Assembly (NCBI RefSeq): GCF_001507545.1
Contig: NZ_LQBP01000013.1
Location: 28,834 to 92,833 of the forward strand
Source of the DNA: Ruegeria profundi
Lineage (GTDB): Bacteria; Pseudomonadota; Alphaproteobacteria; Rhodobacterales; Rhodobacteraceae
Direction: 5' to 3'
DNA length: 64,000 bases
The first letter of the stretch is position 1; every line of letters begins with the position of its first letter. Position numbers and translations under genes: made by a program. Of the stretch, positions 53,282 to 63,459 are shown piece by piece. The notes beneath the pieces were generated by a model that had not been told where the DNA came from, searched no databases, and worked only from the letters and a program-made list of their open reading frames with translations.

Positions 53282-54256
53282 ATGCGTATCAGACCAGTTA
53301 TTACCACGTTATTCGGAATCGCGATTGCGTCTGGATCCGTTTTCCTGGCGAAAGACTACATTCAGATTAATCCAAGCGCGTCTGGATCGACGACATCAAA
53401 TGCCGATTTGGTAGAGATCTACGTTGCGCGATCGGAAATCGCTTTCGGTCAGACAATCGAAGCGCACCATGTCACAACTCATTCCTGGCCCCGCGAAGCT
53501 CTGCCAGCAGGAGTGTTCACGGATATCGACGTGCTTGTCCCGGAAAACCGCCGTCAGCTGCGTCGTGCCAAAGGGCGTTTTTATCCTGGCGAAGTCATGT
53601 TGCTCTCCAAGGTTTCGAACTTTGGCGAAAAAGTGACGCTGGTTCAAAAGTTGGGTGAAAATACCCGTGCCATGGCCATCGAGGTGGACGCCGGGACTGC
53701 CGTTGGTGGGTTTGTTACCCCTGGTGATACGGTGGATATTGTTTTGACCCAAGGGGCAAAAATGGACTTGCGCGCCGTAACTATTCTGCAAAATATCCGT
53801 GTGATCGGCGTGGATCAACAATCCGAAGAACTTACTGATCAGCCCGAGGTTGCCCGCACAATCACAGTGGAAGTAACACCTCAGCAAGGTCAGCGCCTGG
53901 CACTGGCACAAAAGGCTGGAACCCTGAGCCTTACCCTGAGAACGTTGGACAGTGTTGAGGACGAACCTATGGAGATGGTTCGTTTGCGCGATCTTCTGCA
54001 GGAAGAGGGGCCGGTTGAAAAGGTCGATGTACAACCCACGGTCAGAGTGAACCGTGGGACCGAATCTGAGGTCGTCAAAATCCAGAGAACGCCCCGTGAG
54101 GCCCCGGAAGCGACAAGCGGTGAACCGGTGTCTGAGGTGGACCCTGGCAACCAGACGGATGCTCAGCAGTCCCCGGCTGTTGTCAACCCTGACGCGAAGC
54201 CAAAGGCCCGTCCCAAGGCCCGTCCCATCGAAGTTAGTCAGAACTCTGCACAGTAA
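53282..54256 (+). CDS. cpaB: Flp pilus assembly protein CpaB/RcpC
   Basis: 324 residues from ATG 53282 (GGAGA 5 bases upstream). An N-terminal membrane anchor (ITTLFGIAIASGSVFLAKDY), then the SAF domain (VYVARSEIAFGQTIEAHHVT, PGEVMLLSKVSNF) and the RcpC region (AMAIEVDAGTAVGGFVTPGD). The C-terminal tail is Pro/Lys-rich and low-complexity (KPKARPKARP). CpaB works in the periplasm and usually supports the outer-membrane secretin CpaC, which is not in this window. Confidence 0.9.
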   Translation: MRIRPVITTLFGIAIASGSVFLAKDYIQINPSASGSTTSNADLVEIYVARSEIAFGQTIEAHHVTTHSWPREALPAGVFTDIDVLVPENRRQLRRAKGRFYPGEVMLLSKVSNFGEKVTLVQKLGENTRAMAIEVDAGTAVGGFVTPGDTVDIVLTQGAKMDLRAVTILQNIRVIGVDQQSEELTDQPEVARTITVEVTPQQGQRLALAQKAGTLSLTLRTLDSVEDEPMEMVRLRDLLQEEGPVEKVDVQPTVRVNRGTESEVVKIQRTPREAPEATSGEPVSEVDPGNQTDAQQSPAVVNPDAKPKARPKARPIEVSQNSAQ

Positions 54257-54265
54257 GCCGTAGCC

Positions 54266-55807
54266 ATGCATCTGAAAGCCAACATATCAATCTTTCGTAA
54301 GGACGAGCGTGGAACGGTTGCGATCCTCTGGGGCACCGCGTTGGTAGCGTTTCTTGGCTTCTTTGCGATCACACTGGATGTGGGCCGGTTGAGCTCAACC
54401 CATTCCGAGCTTCAATCGTTCGCAGATAGTGTGGCTCTTGCCGCGGCTGGTGAGTTGGACGGGCAGCCGGATGCTATCACTCGCGCAACGGGTGCCGCGG
54501 CCAACCTGATCAGCGACAGTCAAACTTTCGCCAACGGATCCAGTACGCTCTCAGGATCTGCGGATTACACCCTTACCTTTCACTCGGCTCTTCCCGCTTC
54601 GGATTTGACGCCGTTGGGTGCAGATATCACGACGAACCCACGCGAAGCAAAGTTTGCGCAGGTCGTGTTGACACAGAAGTCTGTCACCGTGAGCCTGGCA
54701 TCAGCTCTGGACAAAATTCTGGGTGGAGGCGGAATTACACCCGTCAATATTTCAGCCGAGGCCGTAGCCGGATACACAAAAGCTGCCTGTGATATCTCGC
54801 CCTTGATGTTTTGCCTACCGCCCGATTGGGAGACTACTCTGACTGTGGGCGACCAAATCCTGCTCCGCAGCGGCGGCAATAATACCGCCTGGGGTGCGGG
54901 TAACTTCGGGTTTATTGATCTGGATAGCTTTGGAGATCTTCAAAGTGGTGCCTGTGCGAATGAAGGTGGCAACAAATTAGCCTGCCTTATCGCTGCACAG
55001 GAAAACATTACTCAATGCGTTCTGACCAATGGCCTGAATACAGAACCTGGGCAGAAGGTTGGTATTACTAACGCTGCTTTTAATGTTCGGTTTGATATTT
55101 ATCGCTCCACGCTTAACGGTGAAAAAAACAAGCCATTGTACGCGCCAGCGCCGAATGTCATCAAAGGAATCCAAAAGAAGGGTGGCGGCTCCTGCATTCA
55201 AGGGAGCGAGGAGGGCACTCCTGACACCACGGCCCTTGGCCGCGATACCTGCATGGCCGCGGGCACCTGCGGTGGTAACAACCGTTTCGGTGACGGCACT
55301 TGGGATCGCACAGGCTATATAAATCGCAATCATGACCTGGCTGACGGTGTGGCGGATGGAATCGGCAGCGACGCTCATCTGCCGGCCCTCAGTGGACCAG
55401 ATACGGTCTTTGCAGGTACGCGGTACGGAATGTACCTTAGGGAAATCGCGTACGGCAATACCAATCCGCATTCTGCGCCGAACGCAAATTCGATCCTCGA
55501 CCCTACGCTTGCGGAAACCGGTCGACCAATCTGTTCGAACCAAATGTCCACCAATCCAGCGCGGCGTATCGTAAACGCAGCCGGTATAGATTGCACCCAA
55601 AACCCCGTTTCTGGAAGGACTACGGGTGTGCCGGTCACGAAATTCGTCTCGCTTTTCTTGACCGAACCGGTAGGCGACGACGGTGCGTCCCCTCCCAGCT
55701 TTGATATCCATGGCGAAATTGTTGGCTTTCCAGACGTCGCTGGCGTCGGCAGCGGTGGCAACGGGTTCGGCGGTATCTTTCGCGACGTTGTGCAGCTGTA
55801 TCGGTGA
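54266..55807 (+). CDS. TadG-like pilus assembly protein
   Basis: 513 residues. N-terminal TadE/G-like anchor: FRKDERGTVAILWGTALVAF, LGFFAITLDVGRLSSTHSELQ in two blocks, then SFADSVALAAAGELDGQPDA, followed by a long extracytoplasmic domain with many Cys (PPDWE..., CLIAAQENITQCV, GGSCIQGSEE, CSNQMSTNPARR). No vWA metal site is obvious, though that is common in TadG. Probably a minor pseudopilin or tip-associated protein. Nine bases after cpaB. Confidence 0.75.
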   Translation: MHLKANISIFRKDERGTVAILWGTALVAFLGFFAITLDVGRLSSTHSELQSFADSVALAAAGELDGQPDAITRATGAAANLISDSQTFANGSSTLSGSADYTLTFHSALPASDLTPLGADITTNPREAKFAQVVLTQKSVTVSLASALDKILGGGGITPVNISAEAVAGYTKAACDISPLMFCLPPDWETTLTVGDQILLRSGGNNTAWGAGNFGFIDLDSFGDLQSGACANEGGNKLACLIAAQENITQCVLTNGLNTEPGQKVGITNAAFNVRFDIYRSTLNGEKNKPLYAPAPNVIKGIQKKGGGSCIQGSEEGTPDTTALGRDTCMAAGTCGGNNRFGDGTWDRTGYINRNHDLADGVADGIGSDAHLPALSGPDTVFAGTRYGMYLREIAYGNTNPHSAPNANSILDPTLAETGRPICSNQMSTNPARRIVNAAGIDCTQNPVSGRTTGVPVTKFVSLFLTEPVGDDGASPPSFDIHGEIVGFPDVAGVGSGGNGFGGIFRDVVQLYR

Positions 55808-55821
55808 GGGGGCCAAAGATC

Positions 55822-56319
55822 ATGAAAAACCGTCTGACAGCCCCTTTCAAACGCTTCGCAAGAAATGACGATGGCGCGGTCATCGTAGAATTTGGCCTTG
55901 TCATGCCGTTCATGCTGCTGCTCTTCGCCGCAACGGTAGAAGCCGCGCATCTGATGTGGTCCTACCAGTCAGTCATCGCAGGCGTTCGGGATGCAAACCG
56001 CTATTTGTCCAGGGTTACCCCCTTAGATATCTGCACTTCTGGCGGATCAGTCGCAGGGTTGGCCACAACTTTGAAGGACATCGTCGAGGATGACAAAGAC
56101 GCCAGCATCCTGTTTCCGGCTAGCATCACCGTCAATTCGGTGACACCCAGCCTGTCCTGCGTTTCCGGAGCCTATCGAGTGAACCCAGCCCCAGTTGGAA
56201 CGGTCAGCGCCAATATCACTGTTCAATTTCCTTTGGGCAGTATCCTGTCGCTCTTTGGGGACGGTTTGTCATCAGTGACGACCGATGTCTCGGACACATC
56301 GCGGATATTTGGACAATGA
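55822..56319 (+). CDS. TadE-like minor pseudopilin 1
   Basis: 165 residues from ATG 55822 (a GTG at 55804 overlaps the previous stop but is less likely). The TadE N-terminus reads FARNDDGAVIVEFGLVMPFM, LLLFAATVEAAHLMWSYQS; the Glu near the start of the helix is the pseudopilin mark. C-terminal part periplasmic with two Cys (CTSGGS, LSCVSG). Coupled to the second TadE-like gene by ATGA. Confidence 0.8.
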   Translation: MKNRLTAPFKRFARNDDGAVIVEFGLVMPFMLLLFAATVEAAHLMWSYQSVIAGVRDANRYLSRVTPLDICTSGGSVAGLATTLKDIVEDDKDASILFPASITVNSVTPSLSCVSGAYRVNPAPVGTVSANITVQFPLGSILSLFGDGLSSVTTDVSDTSRIFGQ

Positions 56320-56960
56320 AGACTATGCTGCATATCAACGCGTTTTCGCGCCGCGTGATGGACTTCTTTGTTAGGCAAGACGGTGGTGTTCTTGTCGAGT
56401 TTGCCCTGATCGTTTCGCTGTTTCTTTTCCTCTTTATGTCGTTGCTGGACTTCGGTCGGCTTTCTTACAGCGTTGTGAACGCCCAGAAAGCCTCGCAACT
56501 TGCTACGCGTATCGCGATTGTGCGACCGCCTGCCTGTCCCGGAGTTCCTGCAACGCACCAGCGCGGTACATCTCCGTCATCACCACGTTTTGGCACGTCC
56601 TGCAGCGCCTCTGCCGGTGTTTGCGACGACCCGCAAACACCACCATGCGCTGGCGATGCGTCCAACCCTACGGCCTCGGAAATCTGGACGCGCATCAGTC
56701 CTTTATTGCCGCCGAGCGCCACAATTAACAATCTGCAGTTTCACTATGACTTCAATTCAAACTTGGGTTTCCTGGGTGGCCCTTACACACCCGTTGTCAC
56801 AGTCGAATTGAACTTGGATGATTTTCAGTTCGTCTCACCACTGGGCGCGCTGGCAAATGCCGCAGGCGCGACAAACAGCACAATTTCTTCGACAGTCGGA
56901 TACTCAAATTTCAGTGTTTCGTTGCCTGCTGAAGACCTTGCAATAGGAGAGTCAGGATGA
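56316..56960 (+). CDS. TadE-like minor pseudopilin 2
   Basis: 214 residues; start overlaps the previous stop (ATGA), and a second ATG at 56325 is possible. TadE N-terminus FVRQDGGVLVEFALIVSLFL, FLFMSLLDFGRLSYSVVNAQ. A Cys-rich loop (PPACPGVPATHQR, TSCSASAGVCDDPQTPPCAG) follows, probably disulfide-bonded outside the membrane. The end is coupled to cpaE by ATGA. Confidence 0.8.
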   Translation: MKTMLHINAFSRRVMDFFVRQDGGVLVEFALIVSLFLFLFMSLLDFGRLSYSVVNAQKASQLATRIAIVRPPACPGVPATHQRGTSPSSPRFGTSCSASAGVCDDPQTPPCAGDASNPTASEIWTRISPLLPPSATINNLQFHYDFNSNLGFLGGPYTPVVTVELNLDDFQFVSPLGALANAAGATNSTISSTVGYSNFSVSLPAEDLAIGESG

Positions 56961-58186
56961 AGGATCAAAACGTTTCCGCGATAAAATCACAAGCGATTAT
57001 GCTTGTTACAGAAAACGAAGCCGTCACCCGGATGGTGGAGGAAGCCTTTCCTTCGGAATACGAGAACAGAGTCACTGAAAACACGAACACGTTCCGGGCG
57101 TTGAATGGAACCGCCCTTCAAATTGCGTTCAAACATGACGTGGTGATCTTCGAAATCGACCCCGATGACACCGGTGAAGTACAGGCCATTGAAGACGTGC
57201 TGGCACATCGCGATGACGACACGTTGTTCGTGGCGCTGACACAGAATGACCTCTCGATTTCCAAGGCCCGTGAGTTACGCAAGATCGGGATCGACGAAGT
57301 TCTCCCGCTGTCGATTGATGGCGAAGGCCTGAAAGCTGCCGTTGGCGAAAAAATCAGCGCACGCAGGGTTTCGCAGACAAATTTCGCGGGTGGCGTTGCG
57401 GCATTGGGCAAGGTGATCCCGGTGGCGAAATCGCGTGGTGGTGTCGGCGCTTCAACCGTTGCAGTTAACTTGGCTTGCTCACTGGTTGGCGGAAAGAGGT
57501 CTTTCTTCAGGAAGTCAGCGAAAAACCGTGTCGCACTTTTGGATTTTGACATTCAGTTCGGAAACTCGAACGTATTTCTGGATATTGAGGATAACGGCGG
57601 CTTCCTGCAACTTATTGAAAACTCAGAAGTCCCGGACGACCACTTTCTATCTTCGATCCTGCAAGAGCACGCGCTCGGCGTGGATGTCTTGTGCGCACCG
57701 GCTCCAATGGTGCCTCTTCAATCGATGCGGTCCGATGTTATCAAGGGCATGCTGGACCTGCTGCAAAGGCGTTATGACTATGTCGTCATTGATCTTCCCT
57801 GTGCAGTGGTTGACTGGGTTGAACCCATTTTCAAACAAGCCACTCAGTTGGCTTTAGTCACAGATACCACCGTTCCGTGCGTGCGGCAGGCTCGTCGGTT
57901 GATCGACTTCTACCGCGAGGTAAATGTCGGTCTTTCGGTTGAAATCGTCGTCAACCGAGAGCGGAATACTTTGATCAAAACTTCGCATGTCCGCGAAGCG
58001 GAAAAGGTGTTGGAGACAAGCCTTAAACACTGGTTGCCGGACAATCCAAAAGTCGCCCGCAATTCCGTGGATTTTGGAAGGCCGGTTGTTGATATGAAAC
58101 CGCAATCAGATCTTGGAAAAGCCTTGGCAAAACTGGCCGCTGTCATGTCGGTGGATGCACAGTCATTGGCAACGAAAAAAGCATAA
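56957..58186 (+). CDS. cpaE: Tad pilus localisation ATPase CpaE/TadZ
   Basis: 409 residues. An N-terminal receiver-like region (QAIMLVTENEAVTRMVEEAF, lacking a conventional phospho-Asp set), then a ParA/MinD-type ATPase: deviant Walker A KSRGGVGASTVAVNLACSL, LLDFDIQFGNSNVFLDIEDN, YVVIDLPCAVVDW. CpaE/TadZ proteins sit at the pole and place the pilus machine. Start overlaps the TadE stop by four bases; GGAG upstream. Confidence 0.85.
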   Translation: MKDQNVSAIKSQAIMLVTENEAVTRMVEEAFPSEYENRVTENTNTFRALNGTALQIAFKHDVVIFEIDPDDTGEVQAIEDVLAHRDDDTLFVALTQNDLSISKARELRKIGIDEVLPLSIDGEGLKAAVGEKISARRVSQTNFAGGVAALGKVIPVAKSRGGVGASTVAVNLACSLVGGKRSFFRKSAKNRVALLDFDIQFGNSNVFLDIEDNGGFLQLIENSEVPDDHFLSSILQEHALGVDVLCAPAPMVPLQSMRSDVIKGMLDLLQRRYDYVVIDLPCAVVDWVEPIFKQATQLALVTDTTVPCVRQARRLIDFYREVNVGLSVEIVVNRERNTLIKTSHVREAEKVLETSLKHWLPDNPKVARNSVDFGRPVVDMKPQSDLGKALAKLAAVMSVDAQSLATKKA

Positions 58187-58199
58187 TAAGGAGATTGTT

Positions 58200-59591
58200 G
58201 TGTTCAACGAATTCAGATCACGTAAGACCGCTTCCAAGTCGAATGTCCTGACACTGGAACGGCCAATTGAAATGCCCCTCAAGTCAAAAGCGGTCGCCGA
58301 GCCTGTAGACACTGATCTTCAGGCGCATCTGGAACTCAAGAGCCGCTTGCACGGTGAACTTCTGGACCGGCTGAATCTTTCGGTTATCGACAAGGTCGAG
58401 CGGTCGGAACTGAAACGCCAAATTGCCTCTCTAGTGACGGGTTTGATCGAGGCTGAAAAGCTGCATATGCGGTCCGAGGCTTTCACGGGTCTGGTAGATG
58501 AGCTCATCCACGAAGTCATGGGACTGGGTCCGCTGGAGCCTTTGCTGGAAGACCCAACCATCAACGATATTCTCGTAAATTCGTATGATCAAGTTTATGT
58601 CGAACGCTTTGGACTTCTCGAGGAGTCCACTGTCCGTTTTCGTGACGAACGTCATCTTCTGCGAATTATCGACAAGATCGTCAGTAAAGTAGGCCGTCGC
58701 ATTGACGAGTCTCAGCCTTGGGTTGATGCACGCTTGGAAGACGGCAGCCGTGTCAACGCAATCATTCGGCCCTGTTCCGTCGATGGACCAGCTCTGTCAA
58801 TCCGCAAGTTTTCTCGTAATCCACTGACAGTTGAGAAGCTTGTTGAACAGGAAAGCATGAATGATCAGGCGGCAAGACTTCTTGAAGCCCTCGTTGAAGC
58901 AAGGTTGAACATACTCATTTCTGGCGGGACCGGCTCCGGTAAAACAACAATGCTGAACGCAGTGTCTTCATTTATCGACGGCAAGCAGCGTATTGTGACC
59001 ATCGAGGATGCAGCCGAACTACAGCTTCAGCAACGCCATGTCGTTCGCCTGGAAACCCGCCCGCCGAATTCGGAAGGGCAAGGTGTTATCACGCAACGCG
59101 ACTTGGTCCGCAACGCACTGAGGATGCGCCCTGACCGCATCATCGTCGGGGAGGTTCGTGGTTCGGAATGTTTTGACATGCTTCAGGCCATGAATACAGG
59201 CCATGATGGGTCGATGACGACCGTTCACGCAAACTCGGCGCGTGATGCGTTAAGCCGGGTCGAACAGATGGTCACAATGCTTGGCGCTGACTTGCCTATG
59301 AGAACTATCCGCTCTCAGATCGCTTCAGCCATACAGGTTGTGCTCCAACTCACCCGCCTAAGCGACGGCACCCGCAGAGTCGTCAGCATTTCGGAAATCA
59401 CCGGCATGGAAGATGAAACGATCACCATGCAGGATATTTTCGTCTTCAAGCGCCGCGGCAAGTCCGAGGACGGTAAAATCCTAGGAGAGTTTATGCCAAC
59501 GGGTATACGACCAAAGTGCTTTGACCAATTGATCGCCGCGGGGGTCGATGTGGATACCAACATGTTTATTCATAAGGCACCGTCATCATGA
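58200..59591 (+). CDS. cpaF: Tad pilus assembly/retraction ATPase CpaF/TadA
   Basis: 463 residues from GTG 58200 (AAGGAG 6 bases upstream). A secretion ATPase of the GspE/VirB11 family: [20 protein letters not shown], Walker [21 protein letters not shown], Asp box [13 protein letters not shown], Walker [14 protein letters not shown], His box [20 protein letters not shown]. In Tad systems this single ATPase drives both assembly and retraction with TadB and TadC. Its stop overlaps the TadB start (ATGA). Confidence 0.95.
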   Translation: MFNEFRSRKTASKSNVLTLERPIEMPLKSKAVAEPVDTDLQAHLELKSRLHGELLDRLNLSVIDKVERSELKRQIASLVTGLIEAEKLHMRSEAFTGLVDELIHEVMGLGPLEPLLEDPTINDILVNSYDQVYVERFGLLEESTVRFRDERHLLRIIDKIVSKVGRRIDESQPWVDARLEDGSRVNAIIRPCSVDGPALSIRKFSRNPLTVEKLVEQESMNDQAARLLEALVEARLNILISGGTGSGKTTMLNAVSSFIDGKQRIVTIEDAAELQLQQRHVVRLETRPPNSEGQGVITQRDLVRNALRMRPDRIIVGEVRGSECFDMLQAMNTGHDGSMTTVHANSARDALSRVEQMVTMLGADLPMRTIRSQIASAIQVVLQLTRLSDGTRRVVSISEITGMEDETITMQDIFVFKRRGKSEDGKILGEFMPTGIRPKCFDQLIAAGVDVDTNMFIHKAPSS

Positions 59592-60556
59592 TAGACCTAC
59601 AGCCAAATACACTGAACATTCTGCTATACATTTCGATTTTCCTTGGCGTTCTATTGGCTTACGAGGGTGTGGCGCAATTTCTTTTGCGCGGGGAATCCTC
59701 TAGCGAGGCCAGAAACCGCCGCATGAAAATGATCCAGGGCGGCGCTTCTACCGATGAGGTTCTGCAATTGTTGCGTGACCCGGCGATGATGGTTTCAGGC
59801 GAAAGACTCGGGCTGATCGCCCGGCTTCGTCGCCTGCTGGCTCAGGCTGGCTTAACGATCGGACCAGTGCCGGTTCTGTTCGCTATTGCCTTATTTGCAG
59901 CTGTAATCTTTGTTGCCGCTTCCCGCTTTATTTCACCGGGACTGGCGTTGGTTCTGAGCATCACTGTGGCCGTTGCATTTCCAGTAATTGTGTTAGTGGC
60001 AATAAAAGACGCCAGAGCCGAAAAGCTGACCAAACAGCTGCCAGATGCCTTAGATCTGATGGCCCGCGGCCTAAAAGTAGGTCATCCCGTCGCTGTTACG
60101 GTCGGAAATGTGGCGACCGATCTGCCGGATCCAATTGGCTCGGAATTTGGAGTCATCCAAGACCAGATTAACTATGGCGACGATGTCGCAACGGCGTTTC
60201 GGGACTTTGCGAAACGCGTTGGAACCGAAGATGCCAATTACCTGGCTGTAAGCATCGGGATCCAGCATGGAACGGGCGGCAATCTTGCCCGCATTCTGAA
60301 CATTCTGTCTCAGGTGATCAGAGACCGGCAAACCATGCAGAAGAAAATCAAGGCAATTTCTGCCGAGGGCCGGCTGAGTAGTCTTATTCTGACGTTTCTG
60401 CCGGTATTCATCTTCCTTTCGATCCATCTGACTACGCCATCATTCTACGGCGATATTCAAAGCGATCCGTTGTTCCCATACTTTGCAGGCGCGATCATCG
60501 GCCTGACTGTAATACAAGGGCTCATTCTCAGACGGCTCGTTAGTTTCAAGTTCTAA
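59588..60556 (+). CDS. tadB: Tad pilus inner-membrane protein TadB
   Basis: 322 residues, GspF-type fold. N-terminal helix (LNILLYISIFLGVLLAYEGV), paired central helices (PVLFAIALFAAVIFVAAS and VLSITVAVAFPVIVLVA), then the T2SSF domain (QLPDALDLMARGLKVGHPVA, DDVATAFRDFAKRVG, RILNILSQVIRDRQTMQKKI) and a C-terminal pair of helices. Forms the membrane platform with TadC for CpaF. Confidence 0.9.
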   Translation: MIDLQPNTLNILLYISIFLGVLLAYEGVAQFLLRGESSSEARNRRMKMIQGGASTDEVLQLLRDPAMMVSGERLGLIARLRRLLAQAGLTIGPVPVLFAIALFAAVIFVAASRFISPGLALVLSITVAVAFPVIVLVAIKDARAEKLTKQLPDALDLMARGLKVGHPVAVTVGNVATDLPDPIGSEFGVIQDQINYGDDVATAFRDFAKRVGTEDANYLAVSIGIQHGTGGNLARILNILSQVIRDRQTMQKKIKAISAEGRLSSLILTFLPVFIFLSIHLTTPSFYGDIQSDPLFPYFAGAIIGLTVIQGLILRRLVSFKF

Positions 60557-60570
60557 TCTGGAGCGGAGAT

Positions 60571-61557
60571 ATGGAATTCATTCAAGACATTCTGGGCGAC
60601 CAAGATCTTCCTCAGCAGTATCTATTGCTGGCCGGTATCGCCGTGAGCATATTCTTTGTGGTTATAGGCGTCTCAGGGATGACCGCAAGTGACAACACCG
60701 CGGCTCGCCGGATGCGTGTTGGTTCGGTGACTGGCGGGCATGGCGCGGATTTTGACCTCATCCAGGGGGACAACAGTGATCCGCACGGGTTGCTTAAGGC
60801 ATTCATCCCTGCTTCCAAGCGTGAGCGCTCCAAAATTGGCAGGCAACTAAAACAAGCCGGAATTCAGGGTAAATTTGCCATCCGCTCATTCTATTTGTTT
60901 AGGGTGGTTTTGGGTTTTTTGCTGCCAGCCGCTTTTGTAATCGCTCTCGCGCTACCGCTTGAAACGCAGGTACAGTTACGCATTGCCAATTTACTGCAGG
61001 GCATCACATGGGTTAATGCGCTGCAGATTGTCACAGCTTTGATGGTGGCCGGCTTTTATGGACCTGCCATTTGGCTGCGGTACCGGATAAAAAAGCGGCG
61101 TCGGGCGATCGAACACAGCCTTCCTAATGCGCTCGATTTGTTGCAGGTCGCGATCGAGGCGGGATTGGGCTTTGACGCTGCCATGGTGCGTGTGTCGCAT
61201 GAAATGGCCCAAGCGGCGCCGGAAATTTCGCAAGAGTTCACCATTCTTCAACTAGAGCTTCAGGCAGGCAAGGAACGTCAAGCCGCGTTCATGGATATGG
61301 CGGACCGCGTAGGGATTGAAGAGGTGCACTCCTTCGCAAACGCGCTTCTGCAGTCCAATCAGTACGGGACCAGCGTCTCGGTGTCGCTGCGCACTTTTGC
61401 AACCGAAATGCGCCAGGACCGCGAGCTTCGAGCTCAGGAAAAGGCCAACCGCCTTCCGGTTCAAATGTCCGGCGTCATGGCTCTGTGTATGATGCCTGTT
61501 CTACTGATGGTTTGTCTGGCGCCAATGTTGATCCGTTGGATCAACATGTATGGTTGA
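60571..61557 (+). CDS. tadC: Tad pilus inner-membrane protein TadC
   Basis: 328 residues from ATG 60571 (GGAGCGGAGAT upstream). Like TadB a GspF-fold protein: LPNALDLLQVAIEAGLGFDA, AMVRVSHEMAQAAPEISQEF, MADRVGIEEVHSFANALLQS and RQDRELRAQEKANRLPVQMS, closing with MALCMMPVLLMVCLAPMLIR. Last gene of the locus here; TadD, the prepilin peptidase and the secretin are not seen after it. Confidence 0.9.
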   Translation: MEFIQDILGDQDLPQQYLLLAGIAVSIFFVVIGVSGMTASDNTAARRMRVGSVTGGHGADFDLIQGDNSDPHGLLKAFIPASKRERSKIGRQLKQAGIQGKFAIRSFYLFRVVLGFLLPAAFVIALALPLETQVQLRIANLLQGITWVNALQIVTALMVAGFYGPAIWLRYRIKKRRRAIEHSLPNALDLLQVAIEAGLGFDAAMVRVSHEMAQAAPEISQEFTILQLELQAGKERQAAFMDMADRVGIEEVHSFANALLQSNQYGTSVSVSLRTFATEMRQDRELRAQEKANRLPVQMSGVMALCMMPVLLMVCLAPMLIRWINMYG

Positions 61558-62242
61558 TGTGCGAAGAAAACTATCGGGACCAGTTAGAAAAGTAGCGTTG
61601 AGGCTGGCAGGAGGCTTTCGTGGCCTATGTCCGTGATTAAACGGTCGACATTCAAGTACTAAAAGCCTGTCCGAGATCATTTGTCTTGCCGATAAACAAT
61701 ATTTCTGAGCCTGCCCGACTGAACTGGTCCACCGTAGTGATCGGGAAACGGGAGTGATCAACCCCACCGGAGTAGTTCATCTAAATTAACAGTGAATGAC
61801 CCGCCTTGGGTTCATCGGGGCGAACGTTTCCGTGGCTGGCGGGCGATATCTTTGAATCTATGGCTCAGGCTGTGGACGGTGAACTCTTTCTTTCCGGTGC
61901 TTCTCTCAGTGTCTTCATCATAGCAGCAGAGGCTGCATCAGCGCCCCTATCTTGGCAACGTAAGCCGGGGTGACTTCGAAGAAGGGTTAACCGGATCTCT
62001 TGAAACAATCCGTTGAAACGTAGCAATACGAGATGACCGCCTAGGGGGGTTAGCAGATTCGCAACCTCTCCTTTCAACTCGTTGATCTGAATATCCGTCA
62101 AGCCACGTAACTTAGGGTTTTAAACCTGTCGCGCAAAGCTTTCAACTTTGTCGATAGACTTTTGGATATCTTTCGTCTGCTCGTGCAAGGTCACATGACT
62201 GGCCTGTCATGTTTACCTCAATGTTTCATTTGTCAAAGACGA
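61558..62242. other. Intergenic stretch after tadC
   Basis: 685 bases with no gene I can support; frames on either strand lack ribosome sites. A 7-bp inverted repeat (ACATGAC at 62193-62199, GTCATGT at 62206-62212) lies about 30 bases past the leftward gene end and might be a weak terminator. The middle may be decayed sequence. Confidence 0.35.
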
Positions 62243-63259
62243 TCAGCTATCGAGGCCGAGCATGGATTTTACAGCGGCCTCGACTTCATCGGTCACTGGT
62301 TTGTTAGCTGCGTTTTCCAGTGCTTCGCGCTCAATCTGCGGCTGGTTTTCGACAGCTTCGGCCAATTCGTCGATTTCTGCTGCGGCATCGTCGTAATCAA
62401 TCGCAGCTTGTCTTTCTGCATTCAGATCATCTGCCGCATCGACAGCTTCCTGCAACTCGTCATTGGCGGTCTGAAGCTCTGCTTCAATATCGGGATCTGT
62501 CCCTCCGGCATCGGCAAGAGCGTCCTCCAGTTCAGTCACGCGATCCTGCTTCTCCTGGACATCTGTCAGAGCCGCTTTGAGATCTTGTTCAATTTCGGAA
62601 ACTGGCCGGTCCGGCGGCGTCATTCCATCAAGCAAGGCCTGCTTTTCTTCTAGCTCCATGCGCAACTCATCCCCGGCTAAGACCGCATCTCGATAGGCGG
62701 CGATGCGGCCAACGCGGGAATTCGGCGCGGCATTCTTCAAGGCGTTTTCGCTAGCGTTGGCAGCATTCAGCGCCCCTAGTTCTGAGGGGTGGACACCCAA
62801 CAAAGAGGCCATTTTATTCCCTGTTGGGCGCATGGCCGGGCGGGTCTTTTTGGTCACCTCAGGCTTTGGCTGGGCCGTGCGCGCCACGCGCACGGTTTTG
62901 GTCTTCTTCTTGGTTTTCTTGCCGCCAAACAGGTTCTTCAAAGAAAACGTTTTTTCTTTAGAGGACTTTGACTTTGTACCACCTGCGGTGGAAGATTTGC
63001 GGCCCAATTTTCCGGCTGCTTTCTTGCCGTCGTTCTTGGACGCGCCGGGTTCGCCGCCTTTGCCTTTACCTTTCCCGGCACCGTCGTTGCCTCCGCCTTT
63101 GCCGTTTCCACCACCATTACCCTTCCCGCCACCGTTTCCCTTGCCTTCCTTCGCGTATGCGGCATCTGGAAATGCGATCGTGCCGACAATCGCGGTGGAA
63201 CCCAACAGGGCAATGGCAATGGCGGTCGCTTTCAACAGTCCAGTCGATTTGGTTTTCAT
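62243..63259 (-). CDS. Secreted Gly/Lys-rich protein with coiled coil
   Basis: 338 residues from ATG 63259 (GAGGA six bases upstream; an earlier ATG at 63346 lacks one). Signal peptide through FPDAAYA. After it a basic, low-complexity region (GKGNGGGKGNGGGNGKGGGN, then KSSKEKTFSLKNLFGGKKTKKKTKT), then PAMRPTGNKMASLLGVHPSE and LNAANASENALKNAAPNSRV, and a long acidic coiled-coil C-terminus (EIEQDLKAALTDVQEKQDRV; DAADDLNAERQAA). It resembles secreted surface or matrix proteins; no enzyme motif. It faces away from the PepSY/Gly-repeat gene, with which it shares the GGGNGGG-type composition. Confidence 0.7.
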   Translation of the reverse strand: MKTKSTGLLKATAIAIALLGSTAIVGTIAFPDAAYAKEGKGNGGGKGNGGGNGKGGGNDGAGKGKGKGGEPGASKNDGKKAAGKLGRKSSTAGGTKSKSSKEKTFSLKNLFGGKKTKKKTKTVRVARTAQPKPEVTKKTRPAMRPTGNKMASLLGVHPSELGALNAANASENALKNAAPNSRVGRIAAYRDAVLAGDELRMELEEKQALLDGMTPPDRPVSEIEQDLKAALTDVQEKQDRVTELEDALADAGGTDPDIEAELQTANDELQEAVDAADDLNAERQAAIDYDDAAAEIDELAEAVENQPQIEREALENAANKPVTDEVEAAVKSMLGLDS

Positions 63260-63459
63260 AATGGTCCTCGATCGCTTGCAAGTTCTTCTGTCGCCTCGAT
63301 GTAAAATCAGCGGACACGGAAACCCGGCGTCGGAAACAGAATCCAACGCACCGATCTAAACCCATCATCATTGAACGCACACGTAACTGGCTGTTCATCA
63401 CAGGTTCACATTCAAATTGGTAGATTAGACAGGCATTTATGTAGTAAAGACTGATCGGG

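Noticed and set aside
61865..62101. 78-residue minus-strand protein after tadC
   Set aside because: No ribosome site or known motif; could be decayed sequence but cannot be supported.
62193..62212. Terminator from ACATGAC/GTCATGT inverted repeat
   Set aside because: Only seven base pairs with no T tract in either direction; too weak to call.
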